44,903 nt of DNA, taken from contig DASTBI010000117.1 in NCBI GenBank assembly GCA_035712145.1, forward strand, positions 1 through 44,903, written 5' to 3'. The notes beneath the pieces were generated by a model. That model did not search any database and was not told where the DNA came from. It saw nothing but the letters and a program-made list of their open reading frames with translations. Both the position numbers and the translations under genes were made by a program. Position 1 is the stretch's first letter. Each line of letters starts with the position of its first letter. Shown here piece after piece: positions 1-9,353 of the stretch. Origin of the DNA: Candidatus Eisenbacteria bacterium. Its GTDB lineage: Bacteria > Eisenbacteria > RBG-16-71-46.

Positions 1-968
1 CGCGACGCGCCACCTTGATATCCCGCGCGCTCGCTGCGGCCTTCCTGGCGGCTGGCGAGGACCGTGAAGTCGAGCGGCCCGATCCGGGTCGTCGCCTTCA
101 TCCCGAAGAGACCTTCGTTCTTGCCGCTGTAGGACACGTACTGGGTGCCGGGCAGCGACAGGTTGGTGTTGCCGAGGTCGAGGGCCTGGACCAGGTCGTC
201 TTCGTCGCCCTTGTAATTGATGGCGATCCGGTTCGCGAGCGGGATCTGGTTGGCGGAGTTCTGGAGCAGATTGACCCCGACGCGGTCCGACAACCGGCCC
301 TCGAGACGGATGTCGAGGTCCTGCTGCATGTCGAGCGACGGGAAGAGGGAGCGCTTCTGGCCCAGCTGAGTCACCTGCTGGTTGGACCAGTTGCTCGTGC
401 CCGAGAGCCGGATGTTCTCCGAGCCCGACACCGTGAGGGACGGATTGCCCGAGCCGAAGATCCCCTTGGCGTAGGAAGGCAACGGCGACGGGAACTCGAA
501 GGTGAGCCCGCCGGTCGGCTTCGCGGCCGTGGTGGCCGCCGGCCCGGCCGCGAGTCCGGTGCGGGTCCGGTCGGCCCACAGGCGCTGGAAGTTCCTCCGA
601 GTCATCTCCTGGGTGAAAGTCTCGATCGGCACCCGGGTGGGCTCGGCGACCGAGAACTCCCCGACTTCGGTGGTGTACCGCACCACCCCCGAGTCGGGCT
701 CGAAGGACACCCGGAGCTGGCGCGGGTCGGAATTGAGCTTGATCCCCGCGGGTCCCGAGGGGATCGGAGGCAGGACGGCGCGGACGAAGTGATTCTCCAA
801 CGCCAAGCGGGACACCGGCTTCCACGCGGGAGGAAGCGAGTCCAGAGGGGGCGCCGCCTTCTGACGCAGCTTCTTGAGGTCGCCGAGACCAGGCAAGCCG
901 GGCAGCTTCGGGAGCCCAGGCCACGCCAGGAGCAGCGCGACGAGAGGCGGCGTTATGACGGAGAACAT
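1..968 (-). CDS. sprA: SprA-like giant outer-membrane protein, N-terminal part (cut by left window edge)
   Basis: The minus strand is open from ATG at 968 to the window edge, giving 322 codons with no stop; an in-frame TGA lies five codons upstream of the ATG, which fixes the start region. The N-terminus is hydrophobic (FSVITPPLVALLLAW), consistent with export. From about residue 165 it reads PLPSYAKGIFGSGNPSLTVSG, then a DLDIRLEGRLSDRVGVNL stretch and YKGDEDDLVQALDLGNTNL. This order matches the SprA/Sov N-terminal repeats as I remember them: a 'resistance to degradation' strand block, then a GDED..V....GN motif and a LFGIK-like block. SprA is the very large (over 2000 aa) outer-membrane translocon of the type IX secretion system in Bacteroidetes; distant homologues occur across the FCB group. 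Divergent from lptF. Function in this lineage is inferred, and only the N-terminus is visible. Confidence 0.72.
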   Translation of the reverse strand, partial: MFSVITPPLVALLLAWPGLPKLPGLPGLGDLKKLRQKAAPPLDSLPPAWKPVSRLALENHFVRAVLPPIPSGPAGIKLNSDPRQLRVSFEPDSGVVRYTTEVGEFSVAEPTRVPIETFTQEMTRRNFQRLWADRTRTGLAAGPAATTAAKPTGGLTFEFPSPLPSYAKGIFGSGNPSLTVSGSENIRLSGTSNWSNQQVTQLGQKRSLFPSLDMQQDLDIRLEGRLSDRVGVNLLQNSANQIPLANRIAINYKGDEDDLVQALDLGNTNLSLPGTQYVSYSGKNEGLFGMKATTRIGPLDFTVLASRQEGRSERAGYQGGAS

Positions 969-1097
969 TTGGGCATCAAATCAGATGCTTCCCCGGGAGA
1001 AAGCGACCGGGCCCCGGGGCCCCAAGCTTCGGCGCTCGAAGCCTTTACGGGCAAATTCGGTCGCCCCCGCGGGGACCCATGCGGTAGGCTCGCGTCC
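969..1097. promoter_or_regulatory. Divergent intergenic region sprA/lptF with lptF -10 at 1085-1090
   Basis: This 129-bp gap separates the divergent sprA-like and lptF starts. TAGGCT at 1085-1090 lies 7 nt before the lptF GTG, fitting a -10 element of a leaderless transcript; no clear -35 is visible. The gap also holds a perfect 14-bp GC palindrome at 1009-1022 (GGGCCCCGGGGCCC) and a hairpin GCTTCG-gcgct-CGAAGC at 1026-1042. No promoter for sprA is recognisable. Confidence 0.4.
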
Positions 1098-2501
1098 GTG
1101 CGTCTGCTCCGTTCCTACATCCTCAGGCTGCACTTGGTTCCGTTCCTCCTCGGCTTCGGGGTGGTCACGTTCATCCTCGTGATGGACGTGCTGTTCGACT
1201 ACCTGGACCTGGTGGTCAACCGAGGAGTCGGGGTCGGCGTGGTCCTGCAGCTCTATATCCTCTCCCTGGGCTACATCGTGGCCCTCTCCGTCCCCTGCGC
1301 GGTGCTGGTCGCCACGCTCATGACCTTCGGCAGGCTCTCGCAGGACAACGAGATCACCGCCTTGAGAGCCAGCGGGGTCCACCTCGGGAGCGTCCTGGTC
1401 GGCCCCCTGGTCGCGGCCCTGGTCCTGACCGGCGGACTGACCGCGTTCAACAACTACGTCCTGCCCGAGAGCAACCACGCCTTCATGAACCTGCTCATCG
1501 ATATCGGCCGCATGCGGCCCACGGTGAAGCTTCAGGAGGGGACCTTCATCACCGACTTCCCGGGGTACAACCTGTTGGTGCAGTCGGTGAACGGGCGCAC
1601 CAACGAGATGCGCGGGCTCACCATCTACCAGCTCAACCCCGGGGGGCCTCCCACCACGATCCTGGCCAAGAGTGGAACGCTGTCCTACACGCCCGATGGC
1701 CGGACCGCGGTGCTGCGGCTCAAGGACGGAGAGATCCACGAGGTGCCGATGGAGGAAGGCGGGGCGCGGCGCTATCGGCGGCTGACGTTCAAGACGCACG
1801 TGATCAACGTCCTGGGCGCCGGCGCGATCCTCGAGCGCTCGGCCCGCATGGCGCGCAGCGACCGCGAGCTCTCCGCCGCGGCCTTGATGGCGCAGCGGCA
1901 GGACGAGCGCGACCGCTACCGCAACGCGATGGAGATTCGCCGCAAGCAGTACCAGGGGCGCCACCTGACCAAAGAGGTCGAGGCGATGCTCGAGTTCCAG
2001 GACCTTCCGTGGGCCACCCGCATGAGCCAGACGCTCGAGCGCCTGCGCGCCGGTCCGGAAGCCATGCAGCGTTTCACGAACGAGCACCCGATCGAAGCCG
2101 GCGAGCTGAACATCTGGCTGCTCCAGAAGAACGCCTACGAGAAACGCATTGCCAGCCTCGCGGTCGAGATCCACAAGAAGTTCTCGCTGCCGGCCGCCTG
2201 TCTCGTCTTCGTGCTGATCGGAGCGCCGATCGGCATGCGCGTGCGCCGCGGCGGTCCGGCCGTGGCGTTCCTCTCGGTCGCGTTCTTCCTGTTCTACTGG
2301 CTGTGCCTGATCGGCGGCGAGGAGCTCGCGCACCGGCTGATGATCCCGGCGTGGCTGGCGATGTGGCTCCCGAACTTCCTGCTCGGCGGGCTCGGGCTCC
2401 AGTGGACGCTCGAGGCCTGCGACGTCCAGATGCCGTGGAAGCGCGGCCGCCGGACGACCGGCCGGCGGATGGCGCGTGGTGAGCGACGGGCCGTGGCGTG
2501 A
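1098..2501 (+). CDS. lptF: LptF, LPS export ABC permease
   Basis: Inner-membrane permease of the LptB2FGC machine that extracts lipopolysaccharide and pushes it across the periplasm. The conserved N-terminus LLRSYILRLHLVPFLLGFGVVTF begins a YjgP/YjgQ fold: about three N-terminal membrane helices (roughly residues 12-130), a periplasmic beta-jellyroll, then C-terminal helices near 375-450. At 467 aa it is about 100 residues longer than E. coli LptF; the extra length is a charged helical stretch around residues 250-355 (SDRELSAAALMAQRQDERD), between jellyroll and last helices. The open frame extends far upstream, but GTG at 1098 is chosen because homology starts there and a -10 lies just before it. 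It overlaps lptG by 4 bp (GTGA). Confidence 0.9.
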   Translation: MRLLRSYILRLHLVPFLLGFGVVTFILVMDVLFDYLDLVVNRGVGVGVVLQLYILSLGYIVALSVPCAVLVATLMTFGRLSQDNEITALRASGVHLGSVLVGPLVAALVLTGGLTAFNNYVLPESNHAFMNLLIDIGRMRPTVKLQEGTFITDFPGYNLLVQSVNGRTNEMRGLTIYQLNPGGPPTTILAKSGTLSYTPDGRTAVLRLKDGEIHEVPMEEGGARRYRRLTFKTHVINVLGAGAILERSARMARSDRELSAAALMAQRQDERDRYRNAMEIRRKQYQGRHLTKEVEAMLEFQDLPWATRMSQTLERLRAGPEAMQRFTNEHPIEAGELNIWLLQKNAYEKRIASLAVEIHKKFSLPAACLVFVLIGAPIGMRVRRGGPAVAFLSVAFFLFYWLCLIGGEELAHRLMIPAWLAMWLPNFLLGGLGLQWTLEACDVQMPWKRGRRTTGRRMARGERRAVA

Positions 2502-3577
2502 GGACACTGGATCGCTACCTGCTCCGCGAATTCTCGATGTACCTGGCGCTCGGACTGATGGGGTTCATCACGATCTTCATCGTGGTGGACGTGTTCGAGA
2601 AGATCGACGTCTTCCTCGACCATCACGCTCCGTTCGACCTGGTGTTCCGCTTCTACGTCTACCGCGTGCCCGAAGTCGTCGTGCGCGTGCTGCCCGTGGC
2701 GCTCCTCATGGCCACCTTCCTGGCGCTCGGGCAGCTCAACAAGTTCGGCGAGCTGACCGCGATGCGGGCCGCCGGGCTCTCGCTGGTGCGCATCCTGGCG
2801 CCGATCTTCGGGCTCGCCACCGTGGGCGTGATCGTCGCGCTCGCGATCAGCGAGGTCCTGGTGCCGACCGCGAACCAGCAGCGCGACCGCATCTACGACG
2901 AGCAGATCCAGAAGATTCAGCGCGACGAGGTCAGGGAGCGCGCGGACGTGACCTACCTGGGCGCGGGAGGCCGCATCTTCTACATGCGGCTCTACCTGGT
3001 GGGTGAGCGGCGCATGCACGAAGTGTCGCTGCAGGAGTTCACGAAGGGCAATCTGCGGCGCCGGATCGACGCCGCCGAGGCGACGTGGGACGGCAAGCAA
3101 TGGGTGTTCAGCTCCGGATACCTGCGGACCTTCGAAGACGGCAAGGAGAAGGTCGAGCCTTTCACCCGGATGTCGGTGAAAGGCCTGCCCGAGCGGCCCG
3201 AGGACTTCGCCAAGGAGACGAGGCAGCCCGATGAGATGAGCTATCCGGAGCTCAGGAGCTACGTGGAACGCCTGCGCGCGAGCGGCAGCCGGGTATCGAA
3301 CTATCTCGTGGACCTGCACCTCAAGCTGGCGTTTCCGCTGGTCAATCTGATCGTGGTGATGATTGGAGCGGCGATCGCCACGCGTCTTCGCCTGCAGAGC
3401 AACGCGCTCGGGTTCGGGCTCTCGGTGACGATCTCGTTCCTCTACTACGCCTTCATGCGCACCGGCCAGGCATTGGGGCACAACGGCGCCCTTCCTCCCT
3501 ACCTCGCCGCATGGCTCGGCGACCTCGTGTTCGGGACTGTCGGCCTAACCATGATGATCCAGGCCCAGCGCCGCTAG
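2498..3577 (+). CDS. lptG: LptG, LPS export ABC permease
   Basis: Partner permease of LptF in LPS export. 359 aa, the usual family length, starting GTG in a GTGA overlap with the lptF stop, so the two are translationally coupled. The N-terminus (RTLDRYLLREFSMYLALGL) is the YjgQ signature; helices follow at about 15-35, 60-80 and 95-120, then a periplasmic domain and C-terminal helices near 275-355. The segment LGQLNKFGELTAMRAAG is the conserved coupling loop that contacts LptB. It ends 3 bp from the convergent comB stop, leaving no room for a separate terminator. lptB, lptC and lptA are not in the window. Confidence 0.92.
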   Translation: MRTLDRYLLREFSMYLALGLMGFITIFIVVDVFEKIDVFLDHHAPFDLVFRFYVYRVPEVVVRVLPVALLMATFLALGQLNKFGELTAMRAAGLSLVRILAPIFGLATVGVIVALAISEVLVPTANQQRDRIYDEQIQKIQRDEVRERADVTYLGAGGRIFYMRLYLVGERRMHEVSLQEFTKGNLRRRIDAAEATWDGKQWVFSSGYLRTFEDGKEKVEPFTRMSVKGLPERPEDFAKETRQPDEMSYPELRSYVERLRASGSRVSNYLVDLHLKLAFPLVNLIVVMIGAAIATRLRLQSNALGFGLSVTISFLYYAFMRTGQALGHNGALPPYLAAWLGDLVFGTVGLTMMIQAQRR

Positions 3578-3580
3578 GCT

Positions 3581-4288
3581 CTAGATCTCGAAGGCATCGT
3601 CCAGCGCGTCGAGGTCGCCGCAGAACTCGACGTCCCGCGCGAATTCGGGGCCCAGAGCGCGAAGGTAGCGGCCGTGCGCGGCGCCCTGGACGAGGGCCTT
3701 GGTCTCGGCGGAATCGCGCGGCGCCAGCCGGCGCGCGAGCGCGGCCGCCGGCCCCTCGGGCTTCGCTCCCCGCGCGACGAGGCGCTCCACCAGGAGTCCG
3801 GCGCAGGCGGCGTCTTCGAGCGCGAATCCTCCAAGCTTGCCCGCGCACACGATGACGACTCGAGGCTCGGACGCCACGCGCTCGGCCACGGCGTGGAGAT
3901 TGACGAACGCGGCGAGCAGCCGCCGCCGCGCGTTCGCCGCCGCGATCATCGCGAGCGAGCCGTTGGTCGAGGCGAAGATCAGCGGACGGCCGGACACCGC
4001 CGTCACCGGGTACTCGAACGGTGAGTTGCCGAGATCGAATCCCTCGATGCGCCGTCCCTCCCGCTCGCCGCAGAGCAGCGCCTGGGGCATGAGACTGCGC
4101 TTGCGAAAGGCCTCTTCGGGAGTCGCGGCTGGATGCACGGCAGAGGCGCCATGACCGAGGGCCACCGTCAGCGTGGTGGTGGCGCGCAGCACGTCGATCA
4201 CCACGGCGGCTTCGTTCGCGGCGGCTGCCGATGCCGCGCGCGTCTCCGCGCGCGGCGTCAACAGGACACGCACCCGGCTCGCGGCCAC
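3581..4288 (-). CDS. comB: ComB-family 2-phosphosulfolactate phosphatase
   Basis: Belongs to the ComB family, whose characterised member dephosphorylates 2-phosphosulfolactate in coenzyme M synthesis; many bacterial homologues have no proven substrate. 235 aa, normal length. Family motifs visible: VVIDVLRATTTLTVAL near residues 31-46 (metal and phosphate binding), GEREGRRIEGFDLGNSP near 94-110, STNGS near 127-131 and CAGKLGGFALEDAACAG near 166-182. Starts with GTG 2 nt after the M56 gene stop, so it is probably the third gene of the blaI operon, an unusual place for it. No other coenzyme M genes are nearby; a sulfolactate role is therefore not supported by context. Confidence 0.85.
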   Translation of the reverse strand: MAASRVRVLLTPRAETRAASAAAANEAAVVIDVLRATTTLTVALGHGASAVHPAATPEEAFRKRSLMPQALLCGEREGRRIEGFDLGNSPFEYPVTAVSGRPLIFASTNGSLAMIAAANARRRLLAAFVNLHAVAERVASEPRVVIVCAGKLGGFALEDAACAGLLVERLVARGAKPEGPAAALARRLAPRDSAETKALVQGAAHGRYLRALGPEFARDVEFCGDLDALDDAFEI

Positions 4289-4290
4289 GC

Positions 4291-6231
4291 TCAGAGCAGT
4301 GGTTTGGCGATTCCGCTTCGGATCGCCTGATCGACCAGGCTCCGCACCTGCCTCTGAGCCTGGCGCGAGGCGCGCTCCATGTCGCGGCCCAGCAGCGTCA
4401 TCTGCTCTCCCAGCTCCTGCTGCCGGCGGCTGAGCGGCTCCATCCTTCTCGACAGCTTCTGCTGCTCCCGGCTCAGCATCTCCATCTGGTCCGCGAGGTC
4501 TTCCTGGAGGCGCTCGAACTCCGAGCGATCCGGTCTGCCGGCCATCGCTTCCGCCAGCTCGGCTTGCTTTTGTCCAATCTCGGACTGCTTCTCGCCGACC
4601 TTGGACTGCTGCTCGCCGATCAGGCTCTGCTGCTCCCCGATCATCGACTGGACCTCGCCCAGCTCACTCTGACGCCCACCGATCGCCTGCTGGGGAGCGA
4701 AAGCATCTTCGACCCTCGAGAGAAGCGACTTGTCCTCGATGAGGTAGCGCTTGTCTCCAACACGCACCCACAGGAAGTCGCCTTTGCGCTGCTTGCTCAG
4801 ACGATTGACTTCCTTCCAGTCCGCGCTGCCCCCCGAGCCCGAAAAGTTGCGCTCGGCCCCCTTCACCAGGACGTACGCGTACTGGTCCCTGCCGTGATCG
4901 CCGTCGCGGTAGGCGTATCCCGAGCCGGAGTAGCGAAACGGGACCGGCGGTGTGGGCGGTGTGGGCGGAATGGGCGGTGTGGGCGGCGTGGGTGGTGTGG
5001 GCGGAGTCGGCGGTGTGGGCGGAGTGGGTGGAGTCGGCGGTGTGGGTGGCGTGGGCGGCGTGGGCGGATCCCATTCGTCCCAGTCCCAGCGATCCCAATC
5101 CTGATCGGCGTTTCTCTCTTCGTCCGCAATGGCGCTCGTGCGGACGAGCGCTTCGTCGTCACGGGACAGCCGGTCCGTGGAGGCGGAGGACGTCGGCACC
5201 AGGCGCAACGGGGCCAGGCCGACGAGCGCAAAGCCGGCGATCACGGCGAACGCGGCGCGGCGCAGGCGCGGGGACAGCGGCGAGACGTGCTTGAGCCGCG
5301 AGAGCCTTCGCTCGAGCTGGCCTTTGCTGGGTGATCCGCACGGCATGGCCGTGGCGCCCGTCAGGCGGCGATGCACGCCGAACGCGACGAGCAGCCGGCC
5401 ATAGTCGTACGGGCTCGCACCCGTGATGCGCAGCGCTTCGGCGTCGCACGCTTGCTCGCTCGCCTCGACATACTCGCGGACGCTGCGCCAGACCAGCGGA
5501 TGGAACCAGAACAGCGTCTCGGCCAGGGCCGGCACCCACGCGAGCCACAGGTCGCCGCGGCGCACGTGGGCCAGCTCGTGAGCGACGGCGAGTCGCAGGT
5601 CCTTGCCCGGATTGCGGAGCATCGCCTCGGGGAGGAGCACCACCGGCCTCCAGAGGCCGGTCACCATCGGCACCGGAGCGTCGCTGCTGGCGGCGAAGCG
5701 GATCGTGGTGTCAGGCGCAAGCGCCTCGCACAACACGCCATTCAGCGGCCGGGCGCCCCACACCATCCGGCTCACGCGGAGGCCCTGACGCAAGAGCCCC
5801 ATCGCTCGCACCAGGACTCCGGCGACCCAGACTCCGAAGAGGGCCAGCAGCAGCGGCTGAGGATTCCAGGGCCGGGCGGGAGGAGGCGGCGGCGCCGGAC
5901 CAGCCACCGCGCGGTCCGCCTCGGTGGTCACCGGCTCGCCCAGCAACGCGCTCACGGGCGACGATTCCGGCGCGGGGGCCGAAGCGACCGGTGCCGCCAC
6001 GGCCGAGGGCCACCACACGGCGGTGACCGGCAGCGCCGGCGTCCGCACCTCGAGCTGCGCGAGCGGCAGGAGGCCGATCAGCAGGCGGGCGCTCGCCATC
6101 CACCACAGGCTGGCGCGCGTCCACGCCGGCAGACCCGACCACGCGCGCGTCACGATCCACACCACCGCGATCAGGATCGCGCCTTCGAGCGAGGCGCGAC
6201 CCAGCGTTTCGATCCAGGGCCAGGCGTTCAT
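4291..6231 (-). CDS. M56 (BlaR1/MecR1-type) membrane metalloprotease with Pro-Thr linker and heptad-repeat C-terminus
   Basis: 646 aa. N-terminal helices (about 15-30, 45-60, 127-145) lead to the gluzincin motif HELAH at residues 218-222 with a probable third zinc ligand E259 (EQACD). Another helix is at about 325-341. After it comes a Pro/Pro/Thr linker (about 13 PPT units), a small domain containing GDFLWVRVGDKRYLIEDKS, then a long coiled coil with seven-residue steps (IGEQQSL IGEQQSK VGEKQSE). It lacks the penicillin-binding sensor of BlaR1, so beta-lactam sensing is not supported. By analogy it senses something outside and triggers BlaI inactivation. ATGA overlap with blaI. Similar M56 proteins with an LG.QQ.. 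tail are familiar to me from Acidobacteria; their ligand is unknown to me. Confidence 0.88.
   Translation of the reverse strand: MNAWPWIETLGRASLEGAILIAVVWIVTRAWSGLPAWTRASLWWMASARLLIGLLPLAQLEVRTPALPVTAVWWPSAVAAPVASAPAPESSPVSALLGEPVTTEADRAVAGPAPPPPPARPWNPQPLLLALFGVWVAGVLVRAMGLLRQGLRVSRMVWGARPLNGVLCEALAPDTTIRFAASSDAPVPMVTGLWRPVVLLPEAMLRNPGKDLRLAVAHELAHVRRGDLWLAWVPALAETLFWFHPLVWRSVREYVEASEQACDAEALRITGASPYDYGRLLVAFGVHRRLTGATAMPCGSPSKGQLERRLSRLKHVSPLSPRLRRAAFAVIAGFALVGLAPLRLVPTSSASTDRLSRDDEALVRTSAIADEERNADQDWDRWDWDEWDPPTPPTPPTPPTPPTPPTPPTPPTPPTPPTPPIPPTPPTPPVPFRYSGSGYAYRDGDHGRDQYAYVLVKGAERNFSGSGGSADWKEVNRLSKQRKGDFLWVRVGDKRYLIEDKSLLSRVEDAFAPQQAIGGRQSELGEVQSMIGEQQSLIGEQQSKVGEKQSEIGQKQAELAEAMAGRPDRSEFERLQEDLADQMEMLSREQQKLSRRMEPLSRRQQELGEQMTLLGRDMERASRQAQRQVRSLVDQAIRSGIAKPLL
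4946..5068. repeat. Imperfect 9-bp tandem repeat, 13 units plus a partial, coding for PPT
   Basis: Units like GGCGGTGTG (plus strand) follow each other in register through this stretch, with third-position variants. In the M56 gene (minus strand) every unit encodes Pro-Pro-Thr, with single Ile and Val substitutions. Unit gain or loss keeps the reading frame, so linker length can vary without breaking the gene. Confidence 0.9.
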
Positions 6232-6620
6232 CGGCTCGTCCCTCCTCGCTTGGAGCGCAGGCGTTCCAGGGCCCGCTCCAGGTCCAGAAGCTCCGACTCG
6301 CTCACCTGCGAGCGCTCGGCGAGATATGCGGCGAAAGGCGACACCGAGCCTTCGAGCGCGCGCTGGACGAAGCGGCCGACCGCATCGCGCAGCAGGTCTT
6401 CGTCTCGCGACGACGTTGCGTATACGAAGACGCCTTTGACCCGGCGACGGGTGAGGTAGCCCTTGGCCCGCAGCCGCTCCATCATGGTGAGCACGGTGGA
6501 GCGGGCGAGATTCTGCGACGCTCCGAAAGACTCCGCCACCTGGCCGACGCTGGCGGGGCCGCCGCGGGCGATGTGGCGCAGCAGTTGAAGCTCCTGTGTT
6601 CCCGGGGGTGCTTTGCTCAT
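6228..6620 (-). CDS. blaI: BlaI/MecI-family repressor
   Basis: Winged-helix repressor of 130 aa, the usual size. The N-terminal DNA-binding part (GTQELQLLRHIARGGPASVGQVAES, then ARSTVLTMMERLRAKGYLTRR) carries the family helix-turn-helix and wing; the C-terminal half (LLRDAVGRFVQRALEGSVSPFAAYLAE) is the dimerisation and protease-target region. ATG at 6620 has a strong Shine-Dalgarno (GGGAGG, 5 nt upstream). The stop overlaps the M56 start (ATGA), the classical repressor-protease pairing. The promoter holds two BlaI-like dyads, so autoregulation is very likely. Residues MERLRAKGYLTRR match the family cleavage neighbourhood, but the scissile bond cannot be assigned by eye. Confidence 0.92.
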   Translation of the reverse strand: MSKAPPGTQELQLLRHIARGGPASVGQVAESFGASQNLARSTVLTMMERLRAKGYLTRRRVKGVFVYATSSRDEDLLRDAVGRFVQRALEGSVSPFAAYLAERSQVSESELLDLERALERLRSKRGGTSR

Positions 6621-6631
6621 CGGATCCTCCC

Positions 6632-6650
6632 TGCCGACACCTGTCGTCAA
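6632..6650 (-). promoter_or_regulatory. Second BlaI-type operator (O2)
   Basis: On the minus strand this reads TTGACGACAGGTGTCGGCA. It contains a perfect CGACA-gg-TGTCG dyad and has the same arm-spacer-arm layout as O1. Its centre is 35 bp from that of O1. It lies at or just after the expected transcription start and directly before the blaI ribosome binding site, so a bound repressor would block initiation or elongation. Confidence 0.6.
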
Positions 6651-6655
6651 CGGGG

Positions 6656-6685
6656 AGCCTATGGCTTGACTACGGATGTAGTCAA
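6656..6685 (-). promoter_or_regulatory. blaI promoter with overlapping operator O1
   Basis: Minus strand: -35 TTGACT (6685-6680), 18-nt spacer, -10 TAGGCT (6661-6656). The -35 and spacer are covered by a perfect inverted repeat at 6666-6685, TTGACTAC-atcc-GTAGTCAA. The ACTAC-N4-GTAGT core closely resembles the staphylococcal mec operator as I remember it. Its position over the -35 fits direct repression. Confidence 0.75.
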
Positions 6686-6742
6686 CGGGGAAGTCGCGGG
6701 AAACACCCGCGCTGGTGGGTGGAGAGGCGGCGTCGGTCCGGT

Positions 6743-8107
<1,365 letters not shown>

Positions 8108-8116
8108 GCGCCGCGC

Positions 8117-8122
8117 ACTATA
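8117..8122 (-). promoter_or_regulatory. accC: Candidate -10 element of accC
   Basis: TATAGT on the minus strand, 9 nt before the accC ATG, in a gap lacking any Shine-Dalgarno. No good -35 is visible. It suggests accC can be transcribed as a leaderless message separately from the upstream pilT. Confidence 0.4.
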
Positions 8123-8161
8123 GGGAAACCCCGTCTCCCCTGCCACGTCGGCCGGGGAAGG

Positions 8162-9328
8162 CTACAGCTTGGTCATCCAGCTGGGCTTGCCGCCGCCCGA
8201 AGGCGCGCCGCTCTCGGCGTCCTTCGCGGCTTCGACCGGCTGCCACAGCCGGTCCGAGGTGGCCGAGATCCCCTTGAGCTTGAGCGCGAGCTCGTTCGGA
8301 TTGTTGCAGTTCTTGATCGCCTCTTCCTCCGTGATCACGCCGTCCTTCAGCAGGCCCATGACCGACTGGTCGAAGGTCTGCATGCCGTACTGCGTGACGC
8401 CCTCGGCCACCGCCGAGTGGATCAGCGGCATCTTCTCCGGGCTCAGCAGGAACTCGCGAATGGTCGGGGTGTTGATCATGACCTCGACCGCGGGCGCGCG
8501 GCCCGCCCCGTCGCGCCGCGGAATCAGGCGCTGGCAGAGCACCGCACGCAGGTTGGAGGCGATCGACATGCGGATCTCGTCGTGCTGGTGCGGCGGATAG
8601 AACGAGATCACGCGCTGCAGCGTCTGCACGACGTCGGTGGTATGAAGCGTCGACAGCACCAGGTGCCCGGTGTCGGCCGCCATGAGCGCGGTGCTCATCG
8701 TCTCGAGATCGCGGATCTCGCCGACCAGGATGATGTCGGGGTCCTGGCGCAGCACGTAGCGCAGGCCCTCGTGGAACGAGCGGGTGTCGAGCCCCACTTC
8801 GCGCTGATGGATGAACGACATCCGGTCGCGGTGGAGGAACTCGATCGGATCCTCCACCGTGATCACGTTTCGCGTGGTCACACGGTTCAGCGCGTCGATC
8901 ATCGCTGCCAGCGTGGTGGACTTGCCCGAGCCGGTTCGGCCGGTCACCAGGATCAGGCCGCGCGGGGCGAAGGCCAGCTCGCGCACCAGCGCCGGGAGAC
9001 CGAGGTCTTCGATGGTCGGCACGTCCACGGGAACGTGGCGCAGCGCCAGGGCCGGAGACCCGCGCTGCATGAAGACGTTGGCGCGGAAGCGCGCCAGGCC
9101 CGCGACGCCGAAGGCGAAGTCGATCTCGTGGTGGGTCGAGAAGAACAGGCGCTGCTCCTCGTTGAGGAGCTGCGACACCACCGAGCGCAGGTCGTCGGCG
9201 TTGGGCGGCGTCTCGTCGAGCGTGTAGAGCACGCCGTCGACGCGCACGACCGGGGGCGTTCCGATCTTGATGTGGAGATCGCTGGCGCGCGCGGCGATCA
9301 TCTTCTCCAGCACGCTGCGGATGTTCAT
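8162..9328 (-). CDS. pilT: PilT-family twisting motility ATPase
   Basis: Hexameric cytoplasmic ATPase that retracts type IV pili. 388 aa. It has the N-terminal PAS-like half with ASDLHIKIG, Walker A GRTGSGKST (about 130-138), the Asp box VITVEDPIEFLH, Walker B ILVGEIRDLET and the His box LSTLHTTDVVQTLQRVISFYPPHQ. The C-terminal AIRNLIRE retraction motif of classical PilT is not obvious (region reads MGLLKDGVITEEEA), so PilU-like or a divergent PilT are possible. A roughly 30-residue low-complexity tail ends the protein. It sits between accB (24-nt gap) and accC, an odd site for a pilus motor; no other pilus genes are in the window. Confidence 0.92.
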   Translation of the reverse strand: MNIRSVLEKMIAARASDLHIKIGTPPVVRVDGVLYTLDETPPNADDLRSVVSQLLNEEQRLFFSTHHEIDFAFGVAGLARFRANVFMQRGSPALALRHVPVDVPTIEDLGLPALVRELAFAPRGLILVTGRTGSGKSTTLAAMIDALNRVTTRNVITVEDPIEFLHRDRMSFIHQREVGLDTRSFHEGLRYVLRQDPDIILVGEIRDLETMSTALMAADTGHLVLSTLHTTDVVQTLQRVISFYPPHQHDEIRMSIASNLRAVLCQRLIPRRDGAGRAPAVEVMINTPTIREFLLSPEKMPLIHSAVAEGVTQYGMQTFDQSVMGLLKDGVITEEEAIKNCNNPNELALKLKGISATSDRLWQPVEAAKDAESGAPSGGGKPSWMTKL

Positions 9329-9353
9329 CGGGCACCTTCGAGGCGCCGCGGTT

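Noticed and set aside
15-1097. N-terminal extension of lptF
   Set aside because: It is antisense to the sprA-like gene and crosses the lptF -10; LptF homology begins at 1098.
4946-5068. CRISPR array
   Set aside because: 9-bp units without spacers, fully coding in the M56 gene.
4291-6620. Beta-lactam resistance locus
   Set aside because: The blaI and M56 pair is present, but there is no beta-lactamase or penicillin-binding sensor domain.
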